A stretch of 64,000 nt of DNA, from assembly GCA_003864495.1 (NCBI GenBank), contig ML133436.1, positions 1 through 64,000 of the forward strand, written 5' to 3'. Every line of letters begins with the position of its first letter. The first letter of the stretch is position 1. The notes below the pieces were generated by a model, which saw only the letters and a program-made list of their open reading frames with translations, searched no databases and had not been told where the DNA came from. A program made the translations under genes and the position numbers. The stretch is from Nemopilema nomurai (Eukaryota; Cnidaria; Scyphozoa; Rhizostomeae; Rhizostomatidae). Shown piece after piece: positions 38,158 through 50,300 of the stretch.

Positions 38158-40343
38158 CTTAGAGGCTTCGGTATCCTTCATAATATCCTCCGCTTCAAAC
38201 ATCTTCTGGTATTTCTTAAATTTTTCTTTACGTCCTATTTACAGAAAAGGGACATCAACATGAAGACGTCGGACAAATAAGTGAAAATGTTACATAGTTT
38301 ATCTATCAATTAATTTATGTTTCAACAAATTTCACTGCAATACAATTATACTTCAGCTTTTCACGACAAACGTACAAACATAGAGGATCATGAAAAGGGG
38401 ATGGTGAAGGGCGAAAACTGTTTTGAAGAAATATCTCCTTATATTATGATCAAAGTATCATCTTGGCAAAATCAATTTGAATTTAAAATTCATGGATGTG
38501 GAGGTAGGTAGAGCATCGGCTTACCTTGACATCATCGTCTGACAAGAGACTAGGTGGCTTCGGGCGCCACAAAAATTGACAAAGCTGGTCCATAGCCTGG
38601 GTCTGGAGCAAACGTCCTTGGAAGGACCACATGTTGAATGCATTATCCACCTGCCAACAACAACAACAAAGTACCCCTGTACACTTCATCACATGTCGAA
38701 GAGCAAATCATCTGGTACAAGATGAGAAAATAGCTTTGATTGGTCTTTTCAGACATTTACTGTCATCATAGCAAATCAAACAATGTAGGTTAATCACATC
38801 ATTAAAGACCATGAAGAGCATTTATCACAGGAAGTGACAAGGGATTCCGAGGAAACATAATCCCTGCAACATGGGGGAGGTTTATATTAAGGAACTGTCT
38901 GTAGAGAATTGCACGTCTGTCAACAGAGAGGTGCATAAGGTGCCCTTGAAAGAACCATGAACTGGTGAAGCATGTTTAATGGTACTTGTATAACAATGGT
39001 GCTTACACTTACGACATTGAAGAGGTTCTTGGAATAGCGCTTCTGCCGGATTGGTAACTCCATAATAACCAGCCTGGCAGGGGTGTCCTTGTCCTCTGGC
39101 ACCCAGTAAGCGATAAGGTTGTCTGAAGGCGACCAAGTAAAGTCCCTTGAAAACAATCAAAATTGCAATGAAGGCAGTAATACGGAGAACAGGTTGAAAT
39201 CAAAAACAAGCCTAACTCTGCTTGGGTTGCAGTTGAAGGCTTTCTGTTGTCAGTCAAAATATTAGCTTTTACAATTCATATTAAGCAGACTGTCACAAGA
39301 ACTCTAAATCAAATGAGTAGTGCCTAATGAAAACTCATCTTATCAATTCACAAAGTTTCTCCAATGAGTGTATAAGTAAATAAGCAAAATACCATTCACT
39401 CTCAAAGGAAGTTTATTCTCATTTTATATATATATAAAGAAATAAACATAAACAGTTTATGACAAGCCTTCTCAGGATTAATTATTGCTCAATGAAGAAG
39501 AAGATAAGAAGGACGGAGAAGGATGAAGAAGTGACAAGTAAAGCCAGATCAACTGCCTCAGAATAAAGATGTCTCCACAAATGATCAGACGGCAATTCCT
39601 ATCAAGATCGAATTCATCATTTGGCAGTGATCGAGCAGCACCCAGTTTCAACACACATTGCATTTTATAATGAAAAGGTTATGGCACAATACAAAACATT
39701 CTATTATACAACATGAAGTGTGAAACTTACTTCATATTTGAAACCTTGATACTTTTCTTGTCTAATAATCCAAAGCTCTAAATAGATATGTTATATATTA
39801 TTAGAAAATATACAGCTCCCTGTGCTTGGTTCTTTCATAAAGAATGACATTTACATGTGGGTAAATATTTTTGGAAAGTATATATTGATGAAATATCAAA
39901 CGTGCTTCATTATTATTATCATTGAAAAGAACAAAACTATATATATCACCATTTTTTACATCAATAGCAAAAGAACGAGAAACATTTGTGTTTTCTGTTT
40001 CTTACCGGGACTTCATAAACTGAAAGATTGTTTCCGCCAATCCTTGCAAAGTAATTACCCTTGTGACCCCATCTTCAAGAAACAAGAACCACAGTGGCAT
40101 TAACATGATACAGCAAACATTTACTTTGAGAACACAGCTTGCCTTCCTTACCTTCAGAAACTTAGTATCATACACAACTAGATGTAATTGGATTGACTCT
40201 AATTACGTATTTTTCCATATTCTATGCAGAAATTGTCTGAAACAACAAAAATACAACAAAACTATAGAAAGAAACAAAGGCTCACATTTCAAAATCTGAA
40301 AAGGCATTAACATCAAAAATATGCTTTTTGTCAAGCTGATATC
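38158..40343 (-). pseudogene. EIF3B partial duplicate, copy B
   Basis: This is a second partial copy between the real gene and copy C. Matched exons are a fragment of E3 at 40286-40343, E9 40006-40072, E10 39731-39777, E11 39007-39145, E17 38525-38650 and E18 38158-38234. E4-E8, E12-E16, E19 and E20 are absent. E3 intron sequence is fused to E9 upstream intron near 40240. E9, E10, E11 and E17 still have intact frames, but E18 is one base short of the original 78, which shifts the frame. Its left border abuts the upstream intron of E6 of copy C at about 38,095. It has no start exon, no promoter and no end exon. Confidence 0.9.
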
Positions 40344-40423
40344 ACAACAGTTCATCAATTTAAAACTTTGAGATGATTCAGTTTAGCGCTTTAATACTTT
40401 CGTGTGCCTTTCTAGAGGACCTT

Positions 40424-40916
40424 CTAATACTTGTTCGTTACTTCTCCATTCTGAACTATTTTCCTTCGCTGGCATTTGATAATACCCCCAAGGAATACGA
40501 ATAGACCCCCTCTTGCAATTCCGATAATTAGTGCTTTATGATTATCTCCTACTGAGAAGCCCTTATGATCAAGATATCTTAGAATAAGGACTCCACACTC
40601 GCAGAAGGTGAGTCTTCTGAAGGTAAAAATGCTTTTTGTAAACTCGTAAAAATATTCTGAAAGATTGGTTTGGCATCGAATAGTAAGCTTTGGCAATGGA
40701 GTACTTTGGCAGAAGAGGGCAAATGCGAACATTGTTGAAAGTAAAACGTAATGAAAGAAGGTGATATACCAACACCCTGCCGAAAGCTAGATCGTCTACG
40801 TAAAACAAAATGCCAAAAATAAGAAAACATAAGATGCCCAAAAGAATAATGATGTAGTTGATCGATAGGGAACAGTTGGTACACACTACGAACAGAGAAC
40901 TCTTAGGTGCAACCAA
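40424..40916 (-). CDS. Uncertain membrane-protein-like ORFs between EIF3B and copy B
   Basis: Overlapping minus-strand frames of 101-115 codons lie here. One starts near 40916 and has a strong hydrophobic stretch, INYIIILLGILCFLIFGIL, followed by VDDLAFGRVL and a possible donor. Another ends at 40424 with a hydrophobic segment (ALIIGIARGGLFVFLGGII) and a basic tail, KCQRRKIVQNGEVTNKY. A one-intron membrane protein is conceivable, but I could not find a splice that joins the two hydrophobic frames. This stretch (about 40,345-41,070) is not part of the duplicated EIF3B sequence. I do not recognise a family, and chance ORFs are a real alternative. Confidence 0.25.
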
Positions 40917-41117
40917 CAGAAACCCTTTGAATCAAGTCATGTTCAATTTTCATTGCACTGCAAAAATATTTCTCTAATTAGTATACCACAAATACGGCCG
41001 TATCACCAAAATTAGCACAATTACGCCTTTTCCATGGTGGTCTCAAAAACCATTTAAACAAGCTACTTAGGTCTACATCATAAACACACTTCCAATCCGC
41101 GTTTTTCCCGGCGTCAC

Positions 41118-41226
41118 CCGCGATACTTTCAATGAAACACGCGGCTCTGCGCGGTTTCACGCGGATCTCGGCAAAGCGTGTAATTAAAGTCTCAAGTTCA
41201 GTAAACCCGGTATTCGTGAGAAACAT
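41118..41226 (-). CDS. First exon of unrecognised gene X (intact start, altered donor)
   Basis: An ATG at 41226 begins MFLTNTGFTELETLITRFAE and continues through IRVKPRRAACFIESIAG. It lies about 170 bp after the EIF3B stop, in the same direction. In the related sequence at 33.74 kb the frame ends at a good donor (gatggtaagtg), but here that site reads gattggaagtg, so the GT is lost. The frame instead runs on to 40978. An upstream GT (gcgg|gtgacg, 41117) would keep the same phase into the exon at 33.6 kb and is the boundary used here. Family unknown. Confidence 0.4.
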
Positions 41227-41392
41227 GATGAATTCTAACTAATTAAGTTGCCAAAAATTCACTAAAGATAGCCTGCTTCTGACTACCTTTAGTGCTAGTG
41301 TCCTATTTAAAACTTTTGTTTAGATAATGGTGAGGGTTGCACGGTGATTTCCTTTTCTTCTTGTTTAACTTGATCGCTGTGTTTTCAATTGA

Positions 41393-44300
41393 TCACTCGC
41401 CTTCTATGATCTCGGTTTCTTCTTTAATGAAAAATTCAATGGTCTCTTCCTCGATGTCCGCATCCTCTTCCAAAGAGTCAGTGTCTAGACCTACGATTGA
41501 TGACAGATTTCAGTGGTGATCAAAATAAATTGTCAGCAAAACAAAGTGATAGTCAAGCAGTAAATAAATACAGCAAATCAAAAACAGCATCCCTGATTAA
41601 ATAGCCTACTCTTAATAGACATTATTGTTGTGCTGCCATTGTAATGTTTCAGAGGGCTTAAAAACAAGCACAAGGATTACATGCCTTAAAACGTAGAAAT
41701 GGTTGAGAAAACATCAGTTCACGATAAAAAAGGGTACCAAATAGAAGACATGGGGGGGGGGGGGCTCCTTTTGATAAATTTGTAGAAGAAGGTAAACAAG
41801 AAATAGAGGCGTTCTTTGCTGAAACCCTATAGCACCTTAAACTAACATGAAATGAATACGCGTATGTTTCATGTATGAAGAGGCCATTGCAGAAACGGGT
41901 GTAAACGTAAATCATCATACGTGTTTATCATACAGTAGAATGTGATTGGCAAGCAGTAGAATCTCTCGAATGAAAGCCAGGACACTGGAGTCTTACCTCC
42001 TCGCAGCTGTAAGCGTCTCTCCTTATAATCTTCATAAGCAGCGTTCAGGGTTTCGCGAATCTCAGAAAATTCTTTGAACAGACTTCGTCTTTTGTCAATA
42101 ATTTCCTGAAATGAAAAAAAATTAAAGATTGCGCACTTTCATATAGCAAGACTTTTAAGCGAGCGCGCTGTTGAAGATAGACTACCAAACACCGCTCTAT
42201 CCATTGATTGAAAAAATGTAACGCGTGCTTTGCAGTTCATAAGTCCGACAAATGGTATTGTATGGAGCCGTCTAATATGTTATGCTGTATGATATACTCA
42301 GGCTTTAACCACACCCATTCGATATCAAATTGAGTTCTTGAAGTCATCTCAAAACTGCACCACAAAAATGGGCTTGAAAATGCTCCATCAAGCGACGAAG
42401 TCCTCCTGTCTTTCATAAAAACCTTTGAATTTAAGCATTGGTCTTTGGAGTAAGGACCAAGATGTTTCTAGGTTGCCACCCAAAGCTTCACATTTGATAC
42501 AGCTACCATGCAGCTGCATTCAGAAATTCAGCACAAAAGACGGGCACATTTCATCAAATGAAAACATACCGATGTGAAAAAACTTAGATCGAACTATTGA
42601 TCAAATTATGGATCAAATTATGGATCAAACGTACCTTAGAGGCTTCGGTATCCTTCATAATATCCTCCGCTTCAAACATCTTCTGGTATTTCTTGAAATT
42701 TTTCTTTACGTCCTATTTACAGAAAAGAGACATCAAGATGAAGACGTCTGACGAATAAGTGAAAATATTACATAGTTTATCTATCAATTAATTTATGTTT
42801 CAAGAAACTTCACTGCAGTACAATTATACTTCAGCTTTTCACGACAAACGTACAAACATAGAGGTGGTGAAGGGCGAAAACTGTTTTGAAGAAATATCTC
42901 CTCCTATCATGATCAAAGTCTCATCTTGGCAAAATCAATTTGAATTTAAAATTCATGGATGTGGAGGAAGGTAGAGCATCGGCTTACCTTGACATCATCG
43001 TCTGACAAGAGACTAGGTGGCTTCGGGCGCCACAAAAATTGACAAAGCTGGTCCATAGCCTGGGTCTGGAGCAAACGTCCTTGGAAGGACCACATGTTGA
43101 ATGCATTATCCACCTGCCAACAACAACAACAAAGTACCCCTGTACACTTCATCACATGTCGAAGAGCAAATCATCTGGTACAAGATGAGAAAATAGCTTT
43201 GATTGGTCTTTTCAGACATTTACTGTCATCATTGCAAATCAAACAATGTAGGTTAATCACATCATTAAAGACCAAGAAGTAAAGGACTTGTATCTCAAGT
43301 GTCCAATGGTATTTCAAGTAGCGAAGCGTGTCACAGCATTTAGGCCATGGATGGAATCAAACCTTATCGATGATACCTGATCGCCTGATTGACGATATGT
43401 GTTGATAACGTATTAAGTTTCGAGAAAGTGCTGCAACTTTTATGCCGTGGATGGCATCAAACGTAATCGACGATAGCCGATCACCTAATCGATTATATGT
43501 GTTGATAACGTATTAAGTTTCGATAAAGTGCTACAACTTTTATGCCGTGGATGGCATCAAACGTAATCGACGATAGCCGATCACCTAATCGATGATATGT
43601 GTTGATTACCTTATGTCCCCACCAGCTGACTGAAGTGGTCACGTATCTGCCAGTTGGGTCCCATTCGACATCAGACGCCATGAAGTGCTCGCAACTGTTC
43701 ATTAGGGTCATGTCACCGGTGTCATAAAACTCAAGGACCCCGCTGAAACTGTAGAGCAACCAAAACACTTAATATTCATGTATGAACGGCTCAATGCCAT
43801 AAGTCATTATAAAAAGCCTATTCAGTAGCTTTGCAGGTCCAGGCCTTATGAAGTTCTCGATAGCACCTTGAAGTGAACTCTAGAAATCGAGGCAAAAGGA
43901 GGCCGGTGTAAACGTTTATACCGATAATTTCCTGCTTTGGTTCACCTGTTAAGTGAGCACATACCAAAATGTCCGAATACAGGACTTCCAAAATGGGACA
44001 GGACATACGAAAAAAAATCGAACTAGTTGAAATGGAACAAACCTCTTCAGGCCTGCTAACAAGACGAATTGCCCAGTTGGTGACCAAAATATACTGTTTA
44101 GCTGCTTCTTTTCAAAGGTCTCTAAAAATTGAAATGCAATTAAAAGAGTTAGTGTTTGAACTGAGAAGAAGCACAAACTTCTGCAATCCAGCACTCGGTG
44201 ATTAACACCAGCTCCTTAGAATCCAATCTGATAGGACCCCCTTTACGACTTGCTTAAGAGAAGTTTGGAAAACCCAGTCATTTTTTCAACGTACTTCCCA

Positions 44301-47300
44301 GTGTGTAAATAAGCCTTAATTTCAAGCACTTACTGAGAAGAACCACTTTTCCCAAGCTTCCCTCTTCGATATCATAGAAGCTTGCAGATATGTGCGGTGA
44401 TTCGCCATGTAAAACAACGAACTTGCTTCCATTAGGCTCCCAATCAAAATCGATGATAGGTTCTGAAAATATATAATGTCGAAAATCAATCAGTCTATCA
44501 CTTCAATATGAACAAACGTAGCCTACAAGGTGAGCATAGAAATAGTAGTGTACGCAGGACGACTGACTCTTGGTTGTGGACAACCATCCAAAAGCTAATA
44601 AAATCCGCGATTATTATTGCACAAATGAATGTTGTTGCTCAATTAACTGTATCACATTGGCAACAAAAAAGTTATCTGTGCAAGTCATAGGACAGAAATA
44701 AAAACGTCTCTTGCTTCAAAACTTAAGAGCATGACTTATTTTTCTCTGTCTGTTCTTGTATATATCTGTTGCTAAGGTGTGCCAAATGGCAAGTTGAAGT
44801 ATTTTCTCAGGATGTTCTAGGCCGTTTGCATGCGTGTTAAAAATTAGACAAAAAAGAGACACAATACATCAAGTACATTAAGCCCTTATTAAGAAAGACT
44901 CGAATCAAAATTTCACCTTTCAGATCCAAAGTATCAACTGGAATGTCCTTCATTCTTGTTCTGAATAACTCTAAGGTACTGAACAAGGCCTAAAAGATCA
45001 ATTGAAATAATAACTTTTATTGCGCACAGTCAAAATGTGATTTTCCTTGAAGATTGGATCAGGAGTGAGTCATTGAAGAAAATATTACGCCTACAAATCC
45101 GCCTTTTAGTTATCCCGACGCCAGCCAGGATAAATATGTCTTTTTGACCTCGCTGTACGACAGCAGACACTGACATGGCATTGTTAAAAACAAGTACCAA
45201 AATGCCACGAAAAACTGCAGGCAACTGAGAAAGATGATTAACACCCATAAACATTTACACATAACGTTGACCACATTAACAAATTTCTACGCAAAGAAGC
45301 TTATATCGGTTTTCCTCAATACGCTGTTTTTACCTTTTTGCTCTTGGTGTATCTCTCAACTTTGACGGCTAAGAAATCTCCATTTTTCTGCCAATACATT
45401 CTGCACTATAATAGAACAACAGACATCCCCTTGAAATGCAATTGTAAATAGTCTTGAGGCATGAAAACCAGTGGCATTTCACCATTGGGGTAATCACGAT
45501 AACCATTAAAACAAAGTCGACAAGAAATCTAAACAATTTCAATGGATTCATATGTAGTAGGACCATTAACCTCATTTTCATCCATATATATATACCCCTT
45601 GTTTCCATTTGTATAGTTATTCAGTGAATAACCTCTTCACTCGATTTCTGTCTTTCCTCCTAAGCTAAGTTCTCTACTACCCTATAACTACTCAAAGCGA
45701 CAAAAGATTCAGAGAAAACATAATCCCTGTAACACATACATGGGGGAGGTTTATATTGAGGCACTGTCTGCGGAGAATCACACGTCTGTCAACAAGGGAA
45801 GCTCTCCAGCTCAAAGCACATCTACAGTGAGGTGCATAAGGTGCAATGCCCTTAAAAGATCTATGAACTGGTGAAGCAAGTTTAATGGTACTTGTATAAC
45901 AATGGTGCTTACACTTGCGACATTGAAAAGGTTCTTGGAACGGCGCTCCTGCCGGATTGGTAACTCCATAATAACCAGCCTGGCAGGGGTGTCCTTGTCC
46001 TCTGGCACCCAGTAAGCGATAAGGTTGTCTGAAGGTGACCAAGTAAAGTCCCTTGAAAACAATCAAAATTGCAGTGAAGGCAGTAATACAGAGAACAGGT
46101 TGAAATCAAACACAAGCCTAACTCTGCTTGGGTTGCAGTTCTGTCTGTTGAAGGCTTTCTGTTGTCAGTCAAAATATTAGCTTTTACAATTCATATCAAG
46201 CAGACTGACACAAGATCTCCAAATCAAATCAATAGTGCCTAATGAAAACACACCTCATCAATTTACAAGGTTTCTCCAATGACAGCCTGGTGTATAAGTT
46301 AATAAGCAAAACACTATTCACCCTCAAAGGAAGTTTATTCTCATTATATATATACATAAACAGTTTATGACAAGCCTTCTCAGGATTAATTATTGCTCAA
46401 TGAAAAAGAAGATAAGAAGGACGGAGAAGGATTAAGAAGTGACAAGTAAAGCCAGATCAACTGCCTCAGAATAAAGATGTCTCCACAAATGATCAGACGG
46501 CAATTCCTATCAAGATCGAATTCATCATTTGGCAGTGATCAAGCAGCACCTAGTTTCACCACACATTGCATTTTATAATGAAAAGGTAATGGCACAATAC
46601 AAGACATTCTATTATACAACATGAAGTGTTCAACTTACTTCATATTTGAAACCTTGATACTTTTCTTGTCTAATAATCCAAAGCTCTATATAGATATGTT
46701 ATATATTATTAGAAAATATACAACTCCCTGTGCTTGGTTCTTTCATAAAGAATGACATTTACATGTGTGGGTGAATATTTTTGGGAAGTTTATATTGATG
46801 ATATATCAAACGTGCTTCATTATCATTAACATTGAAAAGAACAAAACTATATATATATCACCATTTTTTACATCAATGGCAAAAGAACGAGAAACATTTG
46901 TGTTTTCTGTTTCTTACCGGGACTTCATAAACTGAAAGATTGTTTCCGCCAATCCTCGCAAAGTAATTACCCTTGTGACCCCATCTTCAAGAAACAAGAA
47001 CCACAGTGGCATTAACATGATACAGCAAACATTTACTTTGAGAACACAGCTTGCCTTCCTTCTCTTCAGAAACTTAGTATCATACACAACTAGATGCAAT
47101 TGAGATCGACTCTAATTACATCTTTCTTCTTTTTCCAAATGCTATGCAGAAATTGTCTCACACAAATTTCCCATCAAAATAGTTTCATCATCTGCCAGTG
47201 GTCAGCTTCAAACAAACTTTCATTCAAGTGTACTAAAATAGACTCTTATTGAAAGTCTGCACAATCAAGAATACCAAAGATATTTGTCCTGTATATTTAC

Positions 47301-50300
47301 CTTACAAATTTGGCTCATGCTAATTTTGCAAATAGTTGACTACTTGTCTTGCACAAGTAAAATACATACTTGAAAACAGGCCATTGTGCTGATTCCCCAG
47401 GTGCAAATGCTCTTTTTCTGGCACCAGTTCTAACATCCCAAAATATTATTGACTGTAGACGGACAAAAAATGAAATATATACATATACTTTGTACCACAT
47501 AGCAAGACATTGCTTTGAACATGCTCCAGTTTTTGAAGAATAAACAGGTAGCATAATTTTACAACTTTTAAAATGACCTTTTCTGCACAACTTTTGTAAT
47601 GAAGACAGCAATATAAAATCATCCTACACATATTCTACACATCTACTACACTAAGAGCATTTCGGACATGCACATATCTGACACAAACAATTATTTTACA
47701 GAGTCAAACTTAACACAGACACATTTTGAAAAACTTTAAGCAATGCTTAATTGGTATAAAAAAAATTATTATACAATATCTGAAGGCCGACTGGCTGCAA
47801 ATAGTTGAGATGCTACTTGCTGCTAATAAAACCCCAGTTTGTTCTAGCACTTTTGATTAAAATGAACTCAAAAATGTGAGTGCATTTCATGAGCTTAAAA
47901 AGTGCAATGACATTATCAAAGTGGAGATATGCACTCTAAACTTACCATAGGATCGTTTGGGTCTAGTGGTGGCGAGTAAGAGACCAGGAACCTAGTGCAA
48001 AGCAGCAATATAACAAATTGGAATCAAGCCAATCAAAGATAATATCTCAACAAATAACTGGATTTTCAGCTACAAATGTAGGTAAGTACATTTCTTGTTG
48101 CTGCAAGTTAAAATAGTTGATGAAGAAGAAAACTTTCTAATAACATTAAGGTGCAATGTTAGATATCATATTTCATGTAAGGAGCTCATTTGACTATCAT
48201 AAATGACAAGTTTTATTTTCAGAACAACAATGTCACTTCTAAGTATGATGTCACATGTGGTATTAGAATCTCACGCATAGCAAACGAAAAAGAAATTATT
48301 GCTGATTTCTTTGACTAGGCAAAATCAAAACTGAAATTGTCAGTTGAAGAAAGTTGCAAGGAGCCATACGACCTTATTCACTTGACCTGATATTTCTGAA
48401 ACATTAGCGGTGAAACATATATATATAGTTTTTCCAATGACAGAAGCTTTAAATCTAACAGTAATTTCAAAAACTTAAACATGACAAAAGCTTTAAACTC
48501 GATAATAATTTTAACAACTTAAATACAGTTTCTAAAATCCCTAAAATGATTGAAAAATGTTCTTACCTTTCGCATGGGGAAAAGTCTATCAATTGTACAC
48601 CAGGGTGGTTAAATCTTTGAAGTTTTGAAAATTCTTTTCCACCCCATAGCGCAATACCTTTTTGGTGAAATGTTGCAAGATATGTACCATGTGGCGACCA
48701 CTGGACACATGTTTCTGTCCAACCCTTAAAAGGTTAAAATATCTAATAGAGCCAGGACTTTACAAGCTACAAAATGAACATAGAAAATTCTTCTCTATGA
48801 TTTGGTGGATGCTATTTTACAACAAACAGCGGTTCAAAATGGGATCTTTAAGTATGAAGAAAATAAACATAAAATGCCTTTAAGTAAACAGTTACAAATT
48901 AGAATATAAAATATTCAATCTTTTTTACTTTTATATATATTTAAAGAAAGTCAGACAGCCGTATTTGAAGCATGTGTCAATATCAATTTTCTAAATCCTT
49001 TCACATATACTTTAATACTTACTTGTCTTTTCGTCAAAAGCTCTGGACCATTTCTTTTATTCTGGAAAACAGCAACTTGCTGGCCACCAGAAAAAATCAC
49101 AGAGTAGTGATCATTGCAATCTTTATCAAGTAGCCAGGACTTCAGGTTTCCCTGCACGTATAAAATGTATTTTGAAATCAACTGTCAACTTAATACAAAC
49201 AGACAAAAAGGCACAAAGTTTTGTTGAAATAAATTAATACTTTTTGCTTGGAAATCAATACAAACGAACTTTGCTGCCTGAACTTTGCAAAAGAAAACAT
49301 TTATTTAGTGCTGCATTTATTTGGCAAATACATCACAATGTATATACTTTAGGACAAAATTTTTTTGGTCAATTCATTGGGTGACAGTTCAAAAATAAAA
49401 AGCGATAAACCGCACTTTTGGACAGGAAAAAATATTCTGATATGGTTAGCATTAGCAAACAGCAAGGGAAGAATTATTTTTTTATTGCAAAGAAAACTAT
49501 ACACACCCTGTCAATGTAAGGTTGTTTTTCGGGTGGGGCCCAGTCCTCTGACACAGTCTTGCATCTAGAATTGATGATCATTATAGAAGAATGGAAAGGG
49601 CACAACATAAAGTAGTTTTACTGCCTCATTTTAATGTTGAATGTCTTATCTTTAGTTTTGATAATGACAATTTTTAAACCAATTGTAACTGAAAGTGACA
49701 AAAACCATACTATGCTAAACTATCTAGCAATTGTTTTTAAGGAGAGTTTTAAGGTTTTCATTTGGCCTAATTTTAAGGAAAAAAGGAAAGAATTGCAGAA
49801 TTTTAATTGACAAATAAATTACATGAGTATTTTACAACAAACAAAATACAACTATAGAAAGAAAAAAAGGCTCACATTTCAAAATCTGAAAAGGCATTAA
49901 CGTCAAAAATATGCTTTTTGTCAAGCTGATATCCGTTTGCAGTTTTCACTGCTTGAGCTGCATCTTTTGGGTTTGAGTACTCCAAGAAAATGTACCTGAA
50001 TACAGAGACAACATAATTCATTAATCACCTTTGCACAAGAATGCAGACACAAAAATTCTATAATATATATAATCTAAATAAAATCACAACATTTTCCAAT
50101 GTTAATTCACTTGATTTTCATGCATTTTTTTAGAGTACTTGTTGCTTTGAGGAGGCTACAGACATTTATCTAAATTCTTCAGAATAAACCTAAAATACAC
50201 ACCCTTTGGTTTGTCCATCTTCTTCTGGATAGCATTCTGACACTATCTTGCCAAATTTATTAAAAATCTTTCTGATAACGTTTTTCAGCTTTTCTAATCT

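Noticed and set aside
38882..39257. Three overlapping minus-strand ORFs around copy B exon E11
   Set aside because: Only the frame carrying [20 protein letters not shown] is the EIF3B-derived exon; the others are alternative frames of the same DNA.
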